Shown here in pieces: positions 43,134-52,465 of a stretch of DNA of 64,000 nt (its first letter is position 1; every line of letters starts with the position of its first letter). This stretch comes from Streptomyces sp. NBC_00273. Its GTDB lineage: Bacteria > Actinomycetota > Actinomycetes > Streptomycetales > Streptomycetaceae. The notes beneath the pieces are model-generated. The model was given only the letters and a program-made list of their open reading frames with translations. It did not search any database and had not been told where the DNA came from. The stretch lies in the NCBI RefSeq assembly GCF_036178145.1, contig NZ_CP108067.1:3906001-3970000 (forward strand). Reading direction: 5' to 3'. The position numbers were made by a program, and so were the translations under genes.

Positions 43134-44393
43134 TTACCCAGGTGGGACGGGCACCACTCTGCCACGTCCGCCCCTGGCCAGAACCCTTGCCAGGCACTCC
43201 ACGACCTCCGGCTGGTAATCGTGCCCGGTGCCCAGGCGGAGCCGCTCCAGGGCGGCCAGTGAGCCACCCGGGTGACGGCTCCCGCCGACCAGATCGTCGT
43301 ACGCGTTCACCGTACGCACGATCCGGGCCGCCGTGGGCTGCTCGCGGTACGGATCCGCCTGCCGCTCCACCACCACGGCGACCTCGGCGGGCACCCCGGT
43401 CTGGCGGGCCACCTCCCCGCCCAGCTCGGCGATCCGGCGGGCCTCGCCGTCGGGCAGCCCGGCCGTGGCTCCGTCCGGGACCGGGTCGACGAGGGAGAGC
43501 TGCCCGATGTCGTGCATCAGGGCGGCGTACTCCAGCACCGTGAGCTCCCGCTCCGACAGGCCCAGCTCCCGGCCGACGGCGCAGCTCAGGGCGGCCACCC
43601 GGCGGGAGTGGCCCGGCCGGGTACAGCCGGCGATCTCGGTGGCGCGGGCCAGGGAGGTGATGGTCTGGCGGTAGGTGGTGCGGATCGCCGTGATCCGGTG
43701 GAAGGACAGCTGGGTCAGCAGCAGGGGCCCGCTGAAGACGGTGACGGCCCACAGGCCCGCGACGGCCGCTCCGAGCGCCATCACGACCCCGGTGGCGCAG
43801 ATCGCCGAGCCGACGCCGAGCTGGGCGCGCAGTTCGTCGTGCAGCAGCGGGCCGTACGGCCGCCCGGACCGGGCCCCGGCGAGGGCGGCGGCGAGCACGG
43901 CGTCGCACAGGGCGGTGAGGCCGAGGAGGCAGAGCAGGTAGCCGACGAGGTACGGGCCCTGGCCGACCCACCGCTCCAGCCGGCCCGAGTTGTAGAGCGG
44001 CTGGAAACAGGCGGCGGCGAAGGCGACCGTGAGCACCCGGCGGGACAGGTGGTCGAGGGCGGGGCCGCGGCCGCGGGCGATGTGCGGGACGATCCCGGCG
44101 AGGACGGCCGCGACGACGACCGCGACGGTCTGGAGCACCCCGTGGTGGGTGGGCTGCCCGGCGTTCTGGCCGAGCAGGGCGTAGGCGAGGGCTCCGGCGG
44201 AGCCGAGCGGTGCGGGGTGGCGGCCGAGGGGGTCCTGGCGGTCCCGGCGCGCGAGCTCCCCGACGGTGATCAGGGTGGCGAAGGCCAGGGCGGCGGCGGG
44301 CTCGGCGACGCCGTTCCACAGGGTGTGGCCGAGCGCGGCGCCGGTGAGCACCCCGGCGGCCCCCCGCACGGTCCACGCGACCGGGCCCCTCAT
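43134..44393 (-). CDS. Membrane protein with degenerate HD phosphohydrolase domain
   Basis: A 419-residue protein. Residues ~1-225 hold six to seven transmembrane helices (MRGPVAWTVRGAAGVLTGAA onward). Residues ~235-410 hold an HD domain (ALMHDIGQLSLVDP) that lacks the GYP element: the region that should read HHExxDGxGYP is VERQADPYREQP. The protein is a likely pseudo-phosphodiesterase or ligand sensor. Its ATG overlaps the stop of the upstream true HD-GYP gene (ATGA), so the two are made together and may hetero-dimerise. The start at 44393 follows naturally; the longer frame is read-through. Confidence 0.85.
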   Translation of the reverse strand: MRGPVAWTVRGAAGVLTGAALGHTLWNGVAEPAAALAFATLITVGELARRDRQDPLGRHPAPLGSAGALAYALLGQNAGQPTHHGVLQTVAVVVAAVLAGIVPHIARGRGPALDHLSRRVLTVAFAAACFQPLYNSGRLERWVGQGPYLVGYLLCLLGLTALCDAVLAAALAGARSGRPYGPLLHDELRAQLGVGSAICATGVVMALGAAVAGLWAVTVFSGPLLLTQLSFHRITAIRTTYRQTITSLARATEIAGCTRPGHSRRVAALSCAVGRELGLSERELTVLEYAALMHDIGQLSLVDPVPDGATAGLPDGEARRIAELGGEVARQTGVPAEVAVVVERQADPYREQPTAARIVRTVNAYDDLVGGSRHPGGSLAALERLRLGTGHDYQPEVVECLARVLARGGRGRVVPVPPG

Positions 44394-45889
44394 CCGCCCG
44401 CCCCGGCACCGTCCGCGTCCGGCCCGGCCCCGCCGGCGGGGCCGGGCACCGCGGGGACCCTGTCCGGCGGCGGGGCCGCCGCGACCGGACGGGAGCCCCG
44501 GTCCGGCATCCCGACCAGGGCCGGGGGTCCCGGCACCGGTCCCGCCGCGGCGGCCCTCGCCGGGATCACCTGGAGGTCCTCGTCCGAGGTCACCACCGGG
44601 TGCCAGCCGGTCCGGCCGATCGCATCGACCAGCGCCCGCACCATCGACGGGTCGAACTGTGCCCCCGCACACCGTTCCAGCTCCGCCAGGGCGACCGGCA
44701 CCGGCCGGGCCCGGCTGTACGAACGGGTCGAGGTCATCGCGTCGAAGGCGTCGGCCACCGCCACCACCCGGGCCAGTACCGGGATCTGCTCACCGGTCAG
44801 CCCGTACGGATAGCCGGAGCCGTCGACGCGCTCGTGGTGGTGCAGGATCGCGGAGCGGGCCTCGCCGAGGAAGCCGATGCCGCGCACCATCTCGTGCCCG
44901 TACTCGGGGTGCAGCTCGATGATCCGGCGCTCCTGCGGGGTGAGCGGCCCGTCCTTGCGCAGCAGCCGGGTGGGGACGCCGAGTTTGCCCACGTCGTGCA
45001 GGATGCCGGCGATGCGCACCGTCTCCAGCCGGTCCTCCGTCATGCCCAGCTCCCGGGCGATCATCGTGGAGGCCTGGCCGACCCGTTCGCTGTGGCCGCG
45101 CGTGTAGCGGTCCTTGATGTCGACGGCCTGGACGAGGGCGCGGATGGTCGCCTGGTGGGCGGTGCGCTCGCGGTGGTACTGGGCGAAGACCCAGCAGGAG
45201 ATGTACATCGGCAGCAGGACGAGCAGCGCGGCCGGGGGCCCGTAGGGGCTGCGCCACATGACGGCCATCATCAGGCCGGCGAGGCCGTGGACGCAGTGCG
45301 GGGCGAGGGAGGAGGCCAGGAGCCCGCGCCAGGCGGTGGCGGCCGGGCGGCGTTCGGCGGCGGCCAGGATGGCGCCGTCGAGGGCGGTGAGCACCAGGCA
45401 GAAGGCGACGGCCGCGGCCGTCGCGGGAAGCAGCACGGAGGGGAAGTCGGCCGCTCCTGCGGGGGACCCGGAGCCGGCGGGGAACCCGCCGCCGAGGGTG
45501 GCCGGGCCGCGCAGCAGCCCGTAGGCCTGGCCCGCGACCCAGGCCGCCATCGCCTGCTGCGCGCCGTGCCACAGGCGGCGCACCCGGGCGGGCCGGTGGA
45601 TCACGGTGCCCGCGAGTCCTCCGGGCAGCGCCACGAGCGCGGCGGCGGCGGGCGGCAGCAGGAAGACGGCGGCGAGCACCACGGGGAAGAAGGAGCCGAT
45701 GCCCTCGGGCACCCGGCTGCCCAGCGGTGGGCAGACCTTGAGGAGTTCGGAGCCGAGGTAGAGCACGGCGAGCAGGGCCACGGCCGCCCAGGGCGTACCG
45801 GAATCCGTGAAGGCGGGGAAGACGCACGCGACCGCCGTGAGAACGGCGCACAGGATGAATCCGCGTGCCCCCGGCGGAAGTGCCCGCAT
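44390..45889 (-). CDS. Membrane HD-GYP domain protein
   Basis: A 499-residue protein. About six to seven transmembrane helices in residues 1-230 form an unclassified sensor. The HD-GYP domain at ~250-420 is complete: IAGILHDVGKLGVPT, HPEYGHEMV, HHHERVDGSGYPYGL. The last ~70 residues are a Pro/Ala-rich tail. HD-GYP enzymes hydrolyse cyclic di-GMP to GMP, or related dinucleotides; c-di-GMP controls Streptomyces development through BldD. ATG at 45889 has GGGGAGGAGAG upstream, and a longer in-frame start at 46024 lacks one. It is paired with a degenerate homologue downstream. Confidence 0.9.
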   Translation of the reverse strand: MRALPPGARGFILCAVLTAVACVFPAFTDSGTPWAAVALLAVLYLGSELLKVCPPLGSRVPEGIGSFFPVVLAAVFLLPPAAAALVALPGGLAGTVIHRPARVRRLWHGAQQAMAAWVAGQAYGLLRGPATLGGGFPAGSGSPAGAADFPSVLLPATAAAVAFCLVLTALDGAILAAAERRPAATAWRGLLASSLAPHCVHGLAGLMMAVMWRSPYGPPAALLVLLPMYISCWVFAQYHRERTAHQATIRALVQAVDIKDRYTRGHSERVGQASTMIARELGMTEDRLETVRIAGILHDVGKLGVPTRLLRKDGPLTPQERRIIELHPEYGHEMVRGIGFLGEARSAILHHHERVDGSGYPYGLTGEQIPVLARVVAVADAFDAMTSTRSYSRARPVPVALAELERCAGAQFDPSMVRALVDAIGRTGWHPVVTSDEDLQVIPARAAAAGPVPGPPALVGMPDRGSRPVAAAPPPDRVPAVPGPAGGAGPDADGAGAGG

Positions 45890-46090
45890 GGCGCTCTCCT
45901 CCCCTGTGCCGTGCACACCGGGGTGCCGAATCGAGCCAGCACCGAATGGGGAGAATAGGTGGGGCCGGGAGCGAGGTGGGCCACATTTGTGCATTGGGCC
46001 ATGCGGACGCCCCCGGATTAGCACATTCGGGTGAATGAACTGCTCTTCCGGGGGCGGATGTTCCCTCGTCTAGCCGATCACCGGCGCGGG

Positions 46091-46396
46091 TCAGCCGGGA
46101 GCGGGATTGTCGGCGGTGACGTCGTGGTCGGGGACCGACTGACCGGACCTGATCAGTTCGATCCGACCCATCACCTTCGACCGCAGGTCGGTCGGCACGT
46201 CGTCCGACCCGCAGCAGCGCTTGACCAGCTTCTTCACGGCCTGTTCGAGGCCGTACTTCTCCAGGCAGGGGTTGCACTCGCCGAAATGCGTCTCGAACTT
46301 CGTGCAGTCACTGTCCGGCATCTCCTGGTCGAGGAACTCGTACAGGTGGTCCAGGACCTCAGAGCACTCTGTCTCGTGCGGCTCTCCGCAACTCAT
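46091..46396 (-). CDS. rsrA: RsrA, zinc-binding redox-sensitive anti-sigma factor
   Basis: A 101-residue ZAS-family anti-sigma with the HFGECNPC ligand motif (HxxxCxxC, His37, Cys41, Cys44) and further cysteines at 3, 11, 31 and 61-62. Oxidation forms a disulfide, ejects zinc and frees SigR. It overlaps sigR by 4 nt (ATGA). It should be named together with SigR as the thiol-disulfide stress switch of Streptomyces, which controls thioredoxin, mycothiol and ribosome-modification genes. Confidence 0.96.
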   Translation of the reverse strand: MSCGEPHETECSEVLDHLYEFLDQEMPDSDCTKFETHFGECNPCLEKYGLEQAVKKLVKRCCGSDDVPTDLRSKVMGRIELIRSGQSVPDHDVTADNPAPG

Positions 46397-47202
46397 GAGT
46401 CCGAGCCTTTCCGGTCGTTCGACTCTCCCGCGCCCGCGGGAACCAGCCCGCGCTCACGGGCATAGTCCTCCAGCATTCCGCGGAGTTGACGGCGGCCACG
46501 GTGCAGTCGCGACATGACCGTACCGATGGGTGTACCCATGATGTCCGCGATCTCCTTGTACGCAAAGCCCTCTACGTCGGCAAGGTAGACCGCGATGCGG
46601 AACTCCTCCGGAATGGCCTGCAGGGCTTCCTTCACGTCCGAATCCGGCAGGTGGTCGAGCGCCTGCGACTCGGCGGACCGCAGTCCGGTCGACATGTGCG
46701 ACTCGGCGCGCGCCAGCTGCCAGTCCTCGATCTCCTCCGCGGCGCTGCGCTGGGGCTCGCGCTGCTTCTTGCGGTAGGAGTTGATGAAGGTGTTGGTCAG
46801 AATGCGGTAGAGCCACGCCTTCAGGTTGGTGCCCTCGCGGAACTGGTGGAAGGACGCGTACGCCTTCGCGTACGTCTCCTGGACCAGGTCCTCGGCGTCG
46901 GCCGGATTGCGCGTCATGCGCAGCGCGGCCGAGTACATCTGGTCGAGGTAGCCGAGGGCGTCCCGTTCGAAGCGCGCATTGCGCTCCAGGGTCGTCTCCT
47001 CCGCGTGGCCTTCGTCGGTCCCAGCGACAGGACCCACCTCCTCCGACAGCGTGGCGGCTCCGAAAGCGGATCCGCTCGAATCGGAGAATAGTCGACCTTC
47101 CCGGCCCTCCGCCGCCCGAAGCGAGCCGCGCTTCGGCGCCGGCAGCACGGTCCAGTCCAGGTCAGCGGCCTGCCGACGGTTCTGGCTGATGACCTGGGTC
47201 AT
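46393..47202 (-). CDS. sigR: SigR, thiol-stress ECF sigma factor (long form from ATG)
   Basis: 269 residues from the ATG at 47202, which has a strong GGAGGAGAGGGAG ribosome site. Region 2 ([39 protein letters not shown]) and region 4 ([20 protein letters not shown]) are near-identical to known SigR. A second start, GTG at 47037 ([10 protein letters not shown]), gives the classical 214-residue SigR. The 55-codon difference equals the extension of the unstable SigR' isoform described in S. coelicolor. The sigma-R promoter at 47248-47277 would feed the long form, creating feedback. Co-transcribed with rsrA. Confidence 0.95.
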   Translation of the reverse strand: MTQVISQNRRQAADLDWTVLPAPKRGSLRAAEGREGRLFSDSSGSAFGAATLSEEVGPVAGTDEGHAEETTLERNARFERDALGYLDQMYSAALRMTRNPADAEDLVQETYAKAYASFHQFREGTNLKAWLYRILTNTFINSYRKKQREPQRSAAEEIEDWQLARAESHMSTGLRSAESQALDHLPDSDVKEALQAIPEEFRIAVYLADVEGFAYKEIADIMGTPIGTVMSRLHRGRRQLRGMLEDYARERGLVPAGAGESNDRKGSDS

Positions 47203-47247
47203 GCGCTCCCTCTCCTCCGACGAGTTCCCCTACGTTCCGACATCCGA

Positions 47248-47277
47248 GACAACAGAAGGGGCGGGCGGCGCATTCCC
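47248..47277 (-). promoter_or_regulatory. Sigma-R-dependent promoter of sigR
   Basis: On the minus strand GGGAAT (47277-47272), exactly 18 nt of spacer, then GTTGTC (47253-47248): the sigma-R consensus GGAAT-N18-GTT. It lies ~46 nt before the long-form start, so it drives positive autoregulation (sigRp2 equivalent). Confidence 0.9.
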
Positions 47278-47325
47278 GGGCGCCCGGCGGGTTTCCGGCT
47301 TTCTCCGGGACGCGGCCGGCGGGCC

Positions 47326-47976
47326 TCAGACCGAGAGCCGCGCGAGCCACTCCTCCACGGCTCCGGTGATCGTCTGCAGCGCTTCCTCCTGGGTGGTGTC
47401 CGCCTTCTTCGGGACCGCGAAGCCGTGATCGGCGTACGCCACCTCCACGAGCTCGTACGGGTCCTGCCCGCCCGGTGGCGGGAACTCCTCGGGCCGCCCG
47501 AAGGGGTCCCGGCCGCCCTGGACCACGAGGGCGGGCCGGCCGGCCCCGGTGAGCTCTTCGGCGCGGGACTTCTCCGGCCGGCCCGGCGGGTGCAGCGGGA
47601 AGGCCAGCGCCAGCACCGCGGCGGCTCCCAGCTCGGCGGCGGTCCGGCAGGCCACCCGGGCCCCGGCGCTGCGCCCGCCCGCGACCACGGGCAGCCCGGG
47701 CTCCGTGAGCGCCGGCCACAGCCCGCGCCAGCCCTCGTCCAGCACCTTGGGCGCGGCGGCGACCTTCTTCCCGGCGACCCGCCAGGGCTGTTCGACCAGG
47801 GCCACCGTGATCCCGCGGGCGGGCAGGGCGGCGGCCAGCGCCCGGAGGTCCCGGGCCTCGATGCCGCCGCCGGCGCCGTGGCTCACGGCGAGCACGAGCC
47901 TCGGCTCGGGCGCCGGGTGCCAGGTGATGCGGGCCTCGCCCGCCGTGGTGTCGACACTCTCGGTACGCGTGGTCAT
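47326..47976 (-). CDS. Alpha/beta-hydrolase fold protein (dienelactone/KANL3-like)
   Basis: A 216-residue protein with a GxSxG elbow VVAGGRSAGARVACR near residue 103, an acid in ALVVQGGRDPFG (~160) and a His in VAYADHGFAV (~195), giving an apparent Ser-Asp-His triad. It belongs to the KANL3/Tex30-like hydrolase group, whose substrate is unknown. ATG at 47976 is preferred; an ATG three codons upstream is possible. It lies 20 nt after the SRAP gene stop on the same strand and is probably co-transcribed with it. Confidence 0.85.
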   Translation of the reverse strand: MTTRTESVDTTAGEARITWHPAPEPRLVLAVSHGAGGGIEARDLRALAAALPARGITVALVEQPWRVAGKKVAAAPKVLDEGWRGLWPALTEPGLPVVAGGRSAGARVACRTAAELGAAAVLALAFPLHPPGRPEKSRAEELTGAGRPALVVQGGRDPFGRPEEFPPPGGQDPYELVEVAYADHGFAVPKKADTTQEEALQTITGAVEEWLARLSV

Positions 47977-47995
47977 GCGTCCCATCCTGCCCGGG

Positions 47996-48814
47996 TCAGA
48001 AGAGGGTGCCTTCCTCCGGCGCGGCCAGCTCCGTCAACAGCTCCGGGCCGTTGTTGCGCACGTTGCTCACGGCGGTCGACACCGGGTAGGCCCGCATCAG
48101 CCCGCCGGGCGGCGGGGCGAGCAGCTCCCTCAGCGAGCCCTCGGTGTCGGTGTTCGCCGGGTCCAGCCAGGCGTCCCAGCGGTCCGGGGTCAGCATCAGC
48201 GGCATCCGCGGGTGGATGTCGGCGAGCGAGCGCGGCCCCTCGGCGGGGGCCACGCCCAGGGGGCCGGCCTCGGCCTCCGTGGTGATCACCGAGCAGGTCA
48301 CCCACCAGGAGAGCGGGTGCTCGTCGGGCAGGGTCCGGTCGCGCCAGAACTCGTATATCCCGGCCATGGCGAAGACGGATCCGTCGGAGGGGAGCACGAA
48401 GTAGGGCTGCTTGCGGGCCCGTTTCTTCTTGCCCTCCACCTCCAGCTGCCGCTCGTCGTGGGCGGTGACCCACTCGTAGTAGCCGTCGGCGGGGACGATG
48501 CAGCGGCGCTGCGCGAAGGGCCGGCGGAAGGAGGGCTTCTCGTGCAGGGTCTCGGACCGGGCGTTGATCATCCGGGCGGCGCCGTCGGGGTTCTGGGCCC
48601 AGGAGGGGACCAGCCCCCATTTCAGGACGCGCAGCTGGCGAACCGGACGCGGGTGCGGGGCGTCTTTGAGGGGACGGTCGAGGACCACGTGGACCTCCTT
48701 CGTCGGCGCCACGTTGAAATCGGGGGCCAGGGCCTCCTCGGGCTCCCACTTCTCGATGCCGAAGGCCTCCACGAGGTCCTCGGGCCTACGACTCGCCGCA
48801 TACCGTCCGCACAT
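47996..48814 (-). CDS. SRAP/YedK-type abasic-site-shielding protein
   Basis: A 272-residue HMCES/YedK family protein. Starting at ATG 48814 gives MCGRYAASRRPEDLVEAF, so Met removal exposes the catalytic Cys2 that forms a thiazolidine with abasic sites in single-stranded DNA. An alternative ATG three codons earlier would bury it. Other conserved residues: NVAPTKEV, WGLVPSW, NARSETLHEKPSF (Asn and Glu), ADGYYEW and IHPRMPLML (His). It protects replication forks, as known from E. coli and human homologues. It is divergent from an M50 gene and may be co-transcribed with the hydrolase downstream. Confidence 0.93.
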   Translation of the reverse strand: MCGRYAASRRPEDLVEAFGIEKWEPEEALAPDFNVAPTKEVHVVLDRPLKDAPHPRPVRQLRVLKWGLVPSWAQNPDGAARMINARSETLHEKPSFRRPFAQRRCIVPADGYYEWVTAHDERQLEVEGKKKRARKQPYFVLPSDGSVFAMAGIYEFWRDRTLPDEHPLSWWVTCSVITTEAEAGPLGVAPAEGPRSLADIHPRMPLMLTPDRWDAWLDPANTDTEGSLRELLAPPPGGLMRAYPVSTAVSNVRNNGPELLTELAAPEEGTLF

Positions 48815-48867
48815 GGCTGACACACTGCCATCTCACCCGTACACCACCGCAAGGAGTCCGCCACCTT

Positions 48868-49581
48868 ATGGACAGCAGCACGACGGCCGGTCTGTGGGAC
48901 CGGCTCACGGGCATACAGACCTCGCCCGACCTGTGGTTGGTGATCGTGACGGGGCTCGTCGCAGCGGCCGCGGTGGGTCCCCGCCCGCTGTGGCGGCTTT
49001 CGCGCAACGCCGTCACCATCGCGCACGAGGGCGGGCACGGGCTGCTGGCACTGTTGACGGGGCGGCGCCTGAGCGGGATACGGCTGCACTCCGACACCAG
49101 CGGGGTCACCGTCAGCCGGGGCCGGCCGACCGGGCTGGGGATGATCCTGACCGCGGCGGGCGGGTACACGGCGCCCTCGCTGCTCGGGCTGGGCGGGGCG
49201 GCGCTGCTGTCCGCGCACCGGATCACGCTGCTGCTGTGGGTGGCCACGGCCCTGCTCCTGGCGATGCTGGTGATGATCCGGAACGCGTACGGGGCACTGA
49301 CGGTGGTGCTGACCGGCGGAACCTTCCTGCTGGTGTCCTGGCTGGCCCCGGCCGGGGTGCAGGCCGGTTTCGCGTACCTGGTGGTGTGGTTCCTGCTGTT
49401 CGGCGGGGTCCGGCCGGTCTTCGAGCTGGGGGCCAAGCGCCGGGGCGGCGGGGCCCCCGATTCCGACGCCGACCAGCTCGGCCGGCTCACGCACCTGCAC
49501 CCGGTGGTGTGGTTGCTCTTCTTCCACGTCGTCGCGTTGTGCTCGCTGATCGGCGGGGCCCGCTGGCTGCTCGCCCTGTGA
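48868..49581 (+). CDS. M50-family membrane metalloprotease
   Basis: A 237-residue polytopic protein with the site-2-protease motif in [17 protein letters not shown] (HEGGH, ~51-55) inside the first core helix. Five to six further hydrophobic segments follow ([31 protein letters not shown]). The second metal ligand region may be [12 protein letters not shown] (~217). A peptidase acting within the membrane is expected, substrate unknown. An AAGGAG ribosome site lies 11 nt upstream. It is divergent from the SRAP gene by 53 bp. Confidence 0.85.
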   Translation: MDSSTTAGLWDRLTGIQTSPDLWLVIVTGLVAAAAVGPRPLWRLSRNAVTIAHEGGHGLLALLTGRRLSGIRLHSDTSGVTVSRGRPTGLGMILTAAGGYTAPSLLGLGGAALLSAHRITLLLWVATALLLAMLVMIRNAYGALTVVLTGGTFLLVSWLAPAGVQAGFAYLVVWFLLFGGVRPVFELGAKRRGGGAPDSDADQLGRLTHLHPVVWLLFFHVVALCSLIGGARWLLAL

Positions 49582-49645
49582 CCGCTCCCTGAGACGGGGC
49601 CGGGATCAAGATCTGGGGTCGGGGGAAGCCACTAAAGTGGTGGCC

Positions 49646-51019
49646 ATGACCGAGACCCCCGCGCTCCCCGCCCTCTGGCCCGCTCCGCTCGCCGACGGGA
49701 CCGTCCACGCCACCGTCACGGTGCCGGGCTCCAAATCGGTCACCAACCGGGCCCTCGTGCTCGCTGCGCTCGCCGCCGAGCCCGGCTGGGTGCGCCGCCC
49801 GCTGCGCTCGCGCGACTCGCAGCTGATGTCCGACGCGCTGCGCGCGCTGGGCGTCGGCATCGAGGAGACCGTCTCGTCGAGCTCCGCCGGTGACGGCGCG
49901 GGCGGCGAGGCCTGGCGGATCATCCCGGCGGCCCTGCACGGCCCGACGACCGTGGACGTCGGCAACGCGGGCACGGTCATGCGCTTCCTGCCGCCCGTCG
50001 CCACCCTCGCCGACGGCGACATCCGCTTCGACGGCGACCCGCGCTCCTACGAGCGCCCGCTCGGCCAGGTCATCACCGCCCTGCGCACGCTCGGCGCCCG
50101 GATCGACGACGACGGCCGGGGCGCGCTGCCCATGACCGTCCAGGGCGGCGGGGCCCTGGAGGGCGGCACCGTCGAGATCGACGCCAGCAACTCCTCGCAG
50201 TTCGTCTCCGCCCTGCTGCTGTCCGCCCCTCGGTTCAACCAGGGCGTCGAGGTGCGGCACGTGGGCGGCAAGCTGCCGTCGATGCCGCACATCCGGATGA
50301 CCGTGGAGATGCTGCGCGCGGCGGGCGCCCAGGTCGACACCCCCGAGGCCGGCGGCGAGAAGGACGTCTGGCGGGTCACCCCCGGCGCGCTGCTGGGCCG
50401 CGACATGGTCGTGGAGCCGGACCTCTCCAACGCACAGCCCTTCCTGGCCGCGGCCCTGATCACCGGCGGCACGGTGACCATCCCCGACTGGCCGCGCCGC
50501 ACCACCCAGCCGGGCGACGCGCTGCGCCGGATCTTCACCGAGATGGGCGGCTCCTGCGAGCTGACCGACGCGGGCCTGGTCTTCACCGGCACCGGCAAGA
50601 TCCACGGCATCGACGTGGACCTGAGCGAGGTCGGCGAGCTCACCCCGGGCATCGCGGCCGTGGCCGCCCTGGCCGACTCCGATTCGGTGCTGCGCGGCGT
50701 CGCGCACCTGCGGCTGCACGAGACGGACCGGCTGGCCGCGCTGACCAAGGAGATCAACGCGCTCGGCGGCGACGTCACCGAGACCGCCGACGGCCTGCGC
50801 ATCCGGCCGCGCCGGATGCACGGCGGCACCTTCCACACGTACGACGACCACCGGATGGCGACCGCGGGCGCGGTGATCGGCCTGGCGGTGGAGGGCGTTC
50901 AGATCGAGAACGTGGCGACGACCGCGAAGACCCTGCCGGACTTCCCGAAGATGTGGACGGACATGCTCGCCGGGGACGCCGACGGCTCCGGGGCTCCCGG
51001 AGCGGGTGCGGGAGCGTAG
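49646..51019 (+). CDS. aroA: EPSP synthase (3-phosphoshikimate 1-carboxyvinyltransferase)
   Basis: A 457-residue shikimate-pathway enzyme. N-terminal [17 protein letters not shown] (~28-44), [16 protein letters not shown] (PEP site, ~107-122) and the C-terminal [12 protein letters not shown] plus [15 protein letters not shown] motifs are intact. It joins PEP to shikimate-3-phosphate. TAAAGT ends 7 nt before the ATG and no ribosome site exists, so a leaderless mRNA is inferred; this selects 49646 over the GTG nine nt upstream. A CCACTAAAGTGG palindrome (49629-49640) overlaps the -10. It is followed 8 nt later by rsgA. Confidence 0.95.
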   Translation: MTETPALPALWPAPLADGTVHATVTVPGSKSVTNRALVLAALAAEPGWVRRPLRSRDSQLMSDALRALGVGIEETVSSSSAGDGAGGEAWRIIPAALHGPTTVDVGNAGTVMRFLPPVATLADGDIRFDGDPRSYERPLGQVITALRTLGARIDDDGRGALPMTVQGGGALEGGTVEIDASNSSQFVSALLLSAPRFNQGVEVRHVGGKLPSMPHIRMTVEMLRAAGAQVDTPEAGGEKDVWRVTPGALLGRDMVVEPDLSNAQPFLAAALITGGTVTIPDWPRRTTQPGDALRRIFTEMGGSCELTDAGLVFTGTGKIHGIDVDLSEVGELTPGIAAVAALADSDSVLRGVAHLRLHETDRLAALTKEINALGGDVTETADGLRIRPRRMHGGTFHTYDDHRMATAGAVIGLAVEGVQIENVATTAKTLPDFPKMWTDMLAGDADGSGAPGAGAGA

Positions 51020-51027
51020 GGCCCGTC

Positions 51028-52038
51028 ATGCGCAGGTACGGCAAGCACACCGACGAGGACGACATCCGCCAGCGCCCGAACCCCAAGGGCAATCGGCCGC
51101 GGACCAGCATCCGGCCCAAGCACGAGGACGCGGCCGAGGGCTTCGTCCTCACCGTGGACCGCGGCCGGCTGACCTGCCTGGTCGAGGGCCGCTCGGTGCA
51201 CGCGATGAAGGCGCGCGAACTGGGCCGCAAGGCCGCGGTGGTCGGCGACCGGGTCTGGATCGTCGGTGACCTGTCCGGCAAGAAGGACACCCTCGCCCGC
51301 ATCGTGCGGATCGAGGAGCGCAAGTCCGTCCTGCGACGCACCGCCGACGACGACGACCCGTACGAGCGGGTGGTCGTCGCCAACGCCGACCAGCTGGCCA
51401 TCGTCACGGCCCTGGCCGACCCGGAGCCGCGGCCCCGGATGATCGACCGCTGCCTGGTGGCGGCGTACGACGCCGGGCTGGAACCGCTGCTGGTGCTCAC
51501 CAAGTCCGACCTGACCTCCGCGGACAAGATCCTGGAGATCTACGCGACGCTCGGCGTGAACTACGTGGTGACCAACCGCGAGGAGCTGGCGACGGGTGAC
51601 GCGGCGGACCGGGTGCGCGAGCGGCTCGACGGCCGCATCACGGCCTTCGTCGGACACTCGGGCGTCGGCAAGACCACCCTGGTGAACTCGCTGGTCGCCG
51701 AGGGCCGCCAGCGCGCCACCGGTCACGTCAACGCGGTGACCGGCCGCGGCCGGCACACCACCACCTCGGCACTCGCGCTGCCGCTGCCGAGCGGCGACGG
51801 CTGGGTCATCGACACCCCGGGCGTGCGCTCCTTCGGCCTGCACCACGTGGACCCGTCCCGAGTGATCCTGGCCTTCCCGGACCTGGTGCCGGGCACCGAG
51901 GAATGCCCGCGCGCGTGCAGCCACGACGAGCCGGACTGCGCGCTCGACAGATGGGTGGAGGACGGCCACGCGGACCCGGCGCGGCTGTATTCGCTGCGCC
52001 GACTGCTGGAGACGCGCGAGCGGCGCGAGGGCGACTGA
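51028..52038 (+). CDS. rsgA: Ribosome small subunit-dependent GTPase A
   Basis: A 336-residue protein: OB domain (~30-100), then a circularly permuted GTPase with G4 (LTKSDL) before G1 (GHSGVGKTTLVN) and G3 (DTPGVRSF), and a C-terminal zinc knuckle (ECPRACSHDEPDC). It matures the 30S subunit and checks the decoding centre. The basic N-terminus MRRYGKHTDEDDIRQRPNPK is the usual actinobacterial form. Only 8 nt from aroA, so co-transcribed. Confidence 0.94.
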   Translation: MRRYGKHTDEDDIRQRPNPKGNRPRTSIRPKHEDAAEGFVLTVDRGRLTCLVEGRSVHAMKARELGRKAAVVGDRVWIVGDLSGKKDTLARIVRIEERKSVLRRTADDDDPYERVVVANADQLAIVTALADPEPRPRMIDRCLVAAYDAGLEPLLVLTKSDLTSADKILEIYATLGVNYVVTNREELATGDAADRVRERLDGRITAFVGHSGVGKTTLVNSLVAEGRQRATGHVNAVTGRGRHTTTSALALPLPSGDGWVIDTPGVRSFGLHHVDPSRVILAFPDLVPGTEECPRACSHDEPDCALDRWVEDGHADPARLYSLRRLLETRERREGD

Positions 52039-52104
52039 CCGTCCGGCGGCGGTGCGGCCGCGTTTGTCGAGGGCCCTGTCTGGATAAATGCATAATCGCA
52101 CCAA

Positions 52105-52124
52105 GTGACGTGATGTCACGTGAC
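52105..52124 (+). promoter_or_regulatory. GTGAC/GTCAC dyads upstream of SMR gene
   Basis: GTGAC-N5-GTCAC (52105-52119) overlaps the perfect palindrome GTCACGTGAC (52115-52124), 18-37 nt before the SMR start. It is a candidate operator for the TetR protein encoded downstream in the opposite direction. It does not form a recognisable guanidine riboswitch. Confidence 0.5.
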
Positions 52125-52141
52125 GCGGGGAGGCATTCGAC

Positions 52142-52465
52142 ATGGCGTGGCTGCTGGTCGTGGTCGCGGGACTCCTGGAGACCGGTTTTGCGGTCTGTCT
52201 CAAGCTCTCCCACGGATTCACCCGGCTGTGGCCGACCGTCGCCTTCGCCTGCTTCGCGCTCGGCAGCTTCGGTCTGCTGACCCTGGCGCTCAAGAAGCTG
52301 GACGTGGGGCCGGCGTACGCGGTGTGGACGGGCATCGGCGCCGCCGGTACGGCGATCTACGGCATGGTCTTCCTCGGCGACCTGGTCTCCACCCTCAAAC
52401 TCGTCTCGATCTCGCTGGTCATCCTGGGCGTCATCGGGCTCCAGTTGTCCGGGTCGGCGCACTGA
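52142..52465 (+). CDS. SMR-family transporter, guanidinium-exporter (Gdx/SugE) type
   Basis: A 107-residue protein with four transmembrane helices. The active Glu is in helix 1 (VVVAGLLETGFAVCLKLS, Glu13). Helix 1 plus GFTRLWP, and AYAVWTGIGAAGTAIYG in helix 3, match the Gdx subtype, which exports guanidinium, more than the EmrE polyaromatic-cation subtype. GGGGAGG precedes the ATG. It functions as an antiparallel homodimer in the membrane by family knowledge. It overlaps the TetR gene tail-to-tail by 35 nt. Confidence 0.9.
   Translation: MAWLLVVVAGLLETGFAVCLKLSHGFTRLWPTVAFACFALGSFGLLTLALKKLDVGPAYAVWTGIGAAGTAIYGMVFLGDLVSTLKLVSISLVILGVIGLQLSGSAH

Noticed and set aside
52105..52119. GTGAC-N5-GTCAC as a Crp site
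   Set aside because: The spacing between GTGA and TCAC is 7, not 6, so it does not fit the Crp consensus used for the other two sites.
52060..52141. Guanidine (ykkC or mini-ykkC) riboswitch before the SMR gene
   Set aside because: The expected paired hairpins with ACGR loops or the ykkC core are not visible; only a DNA-type palindrome is.
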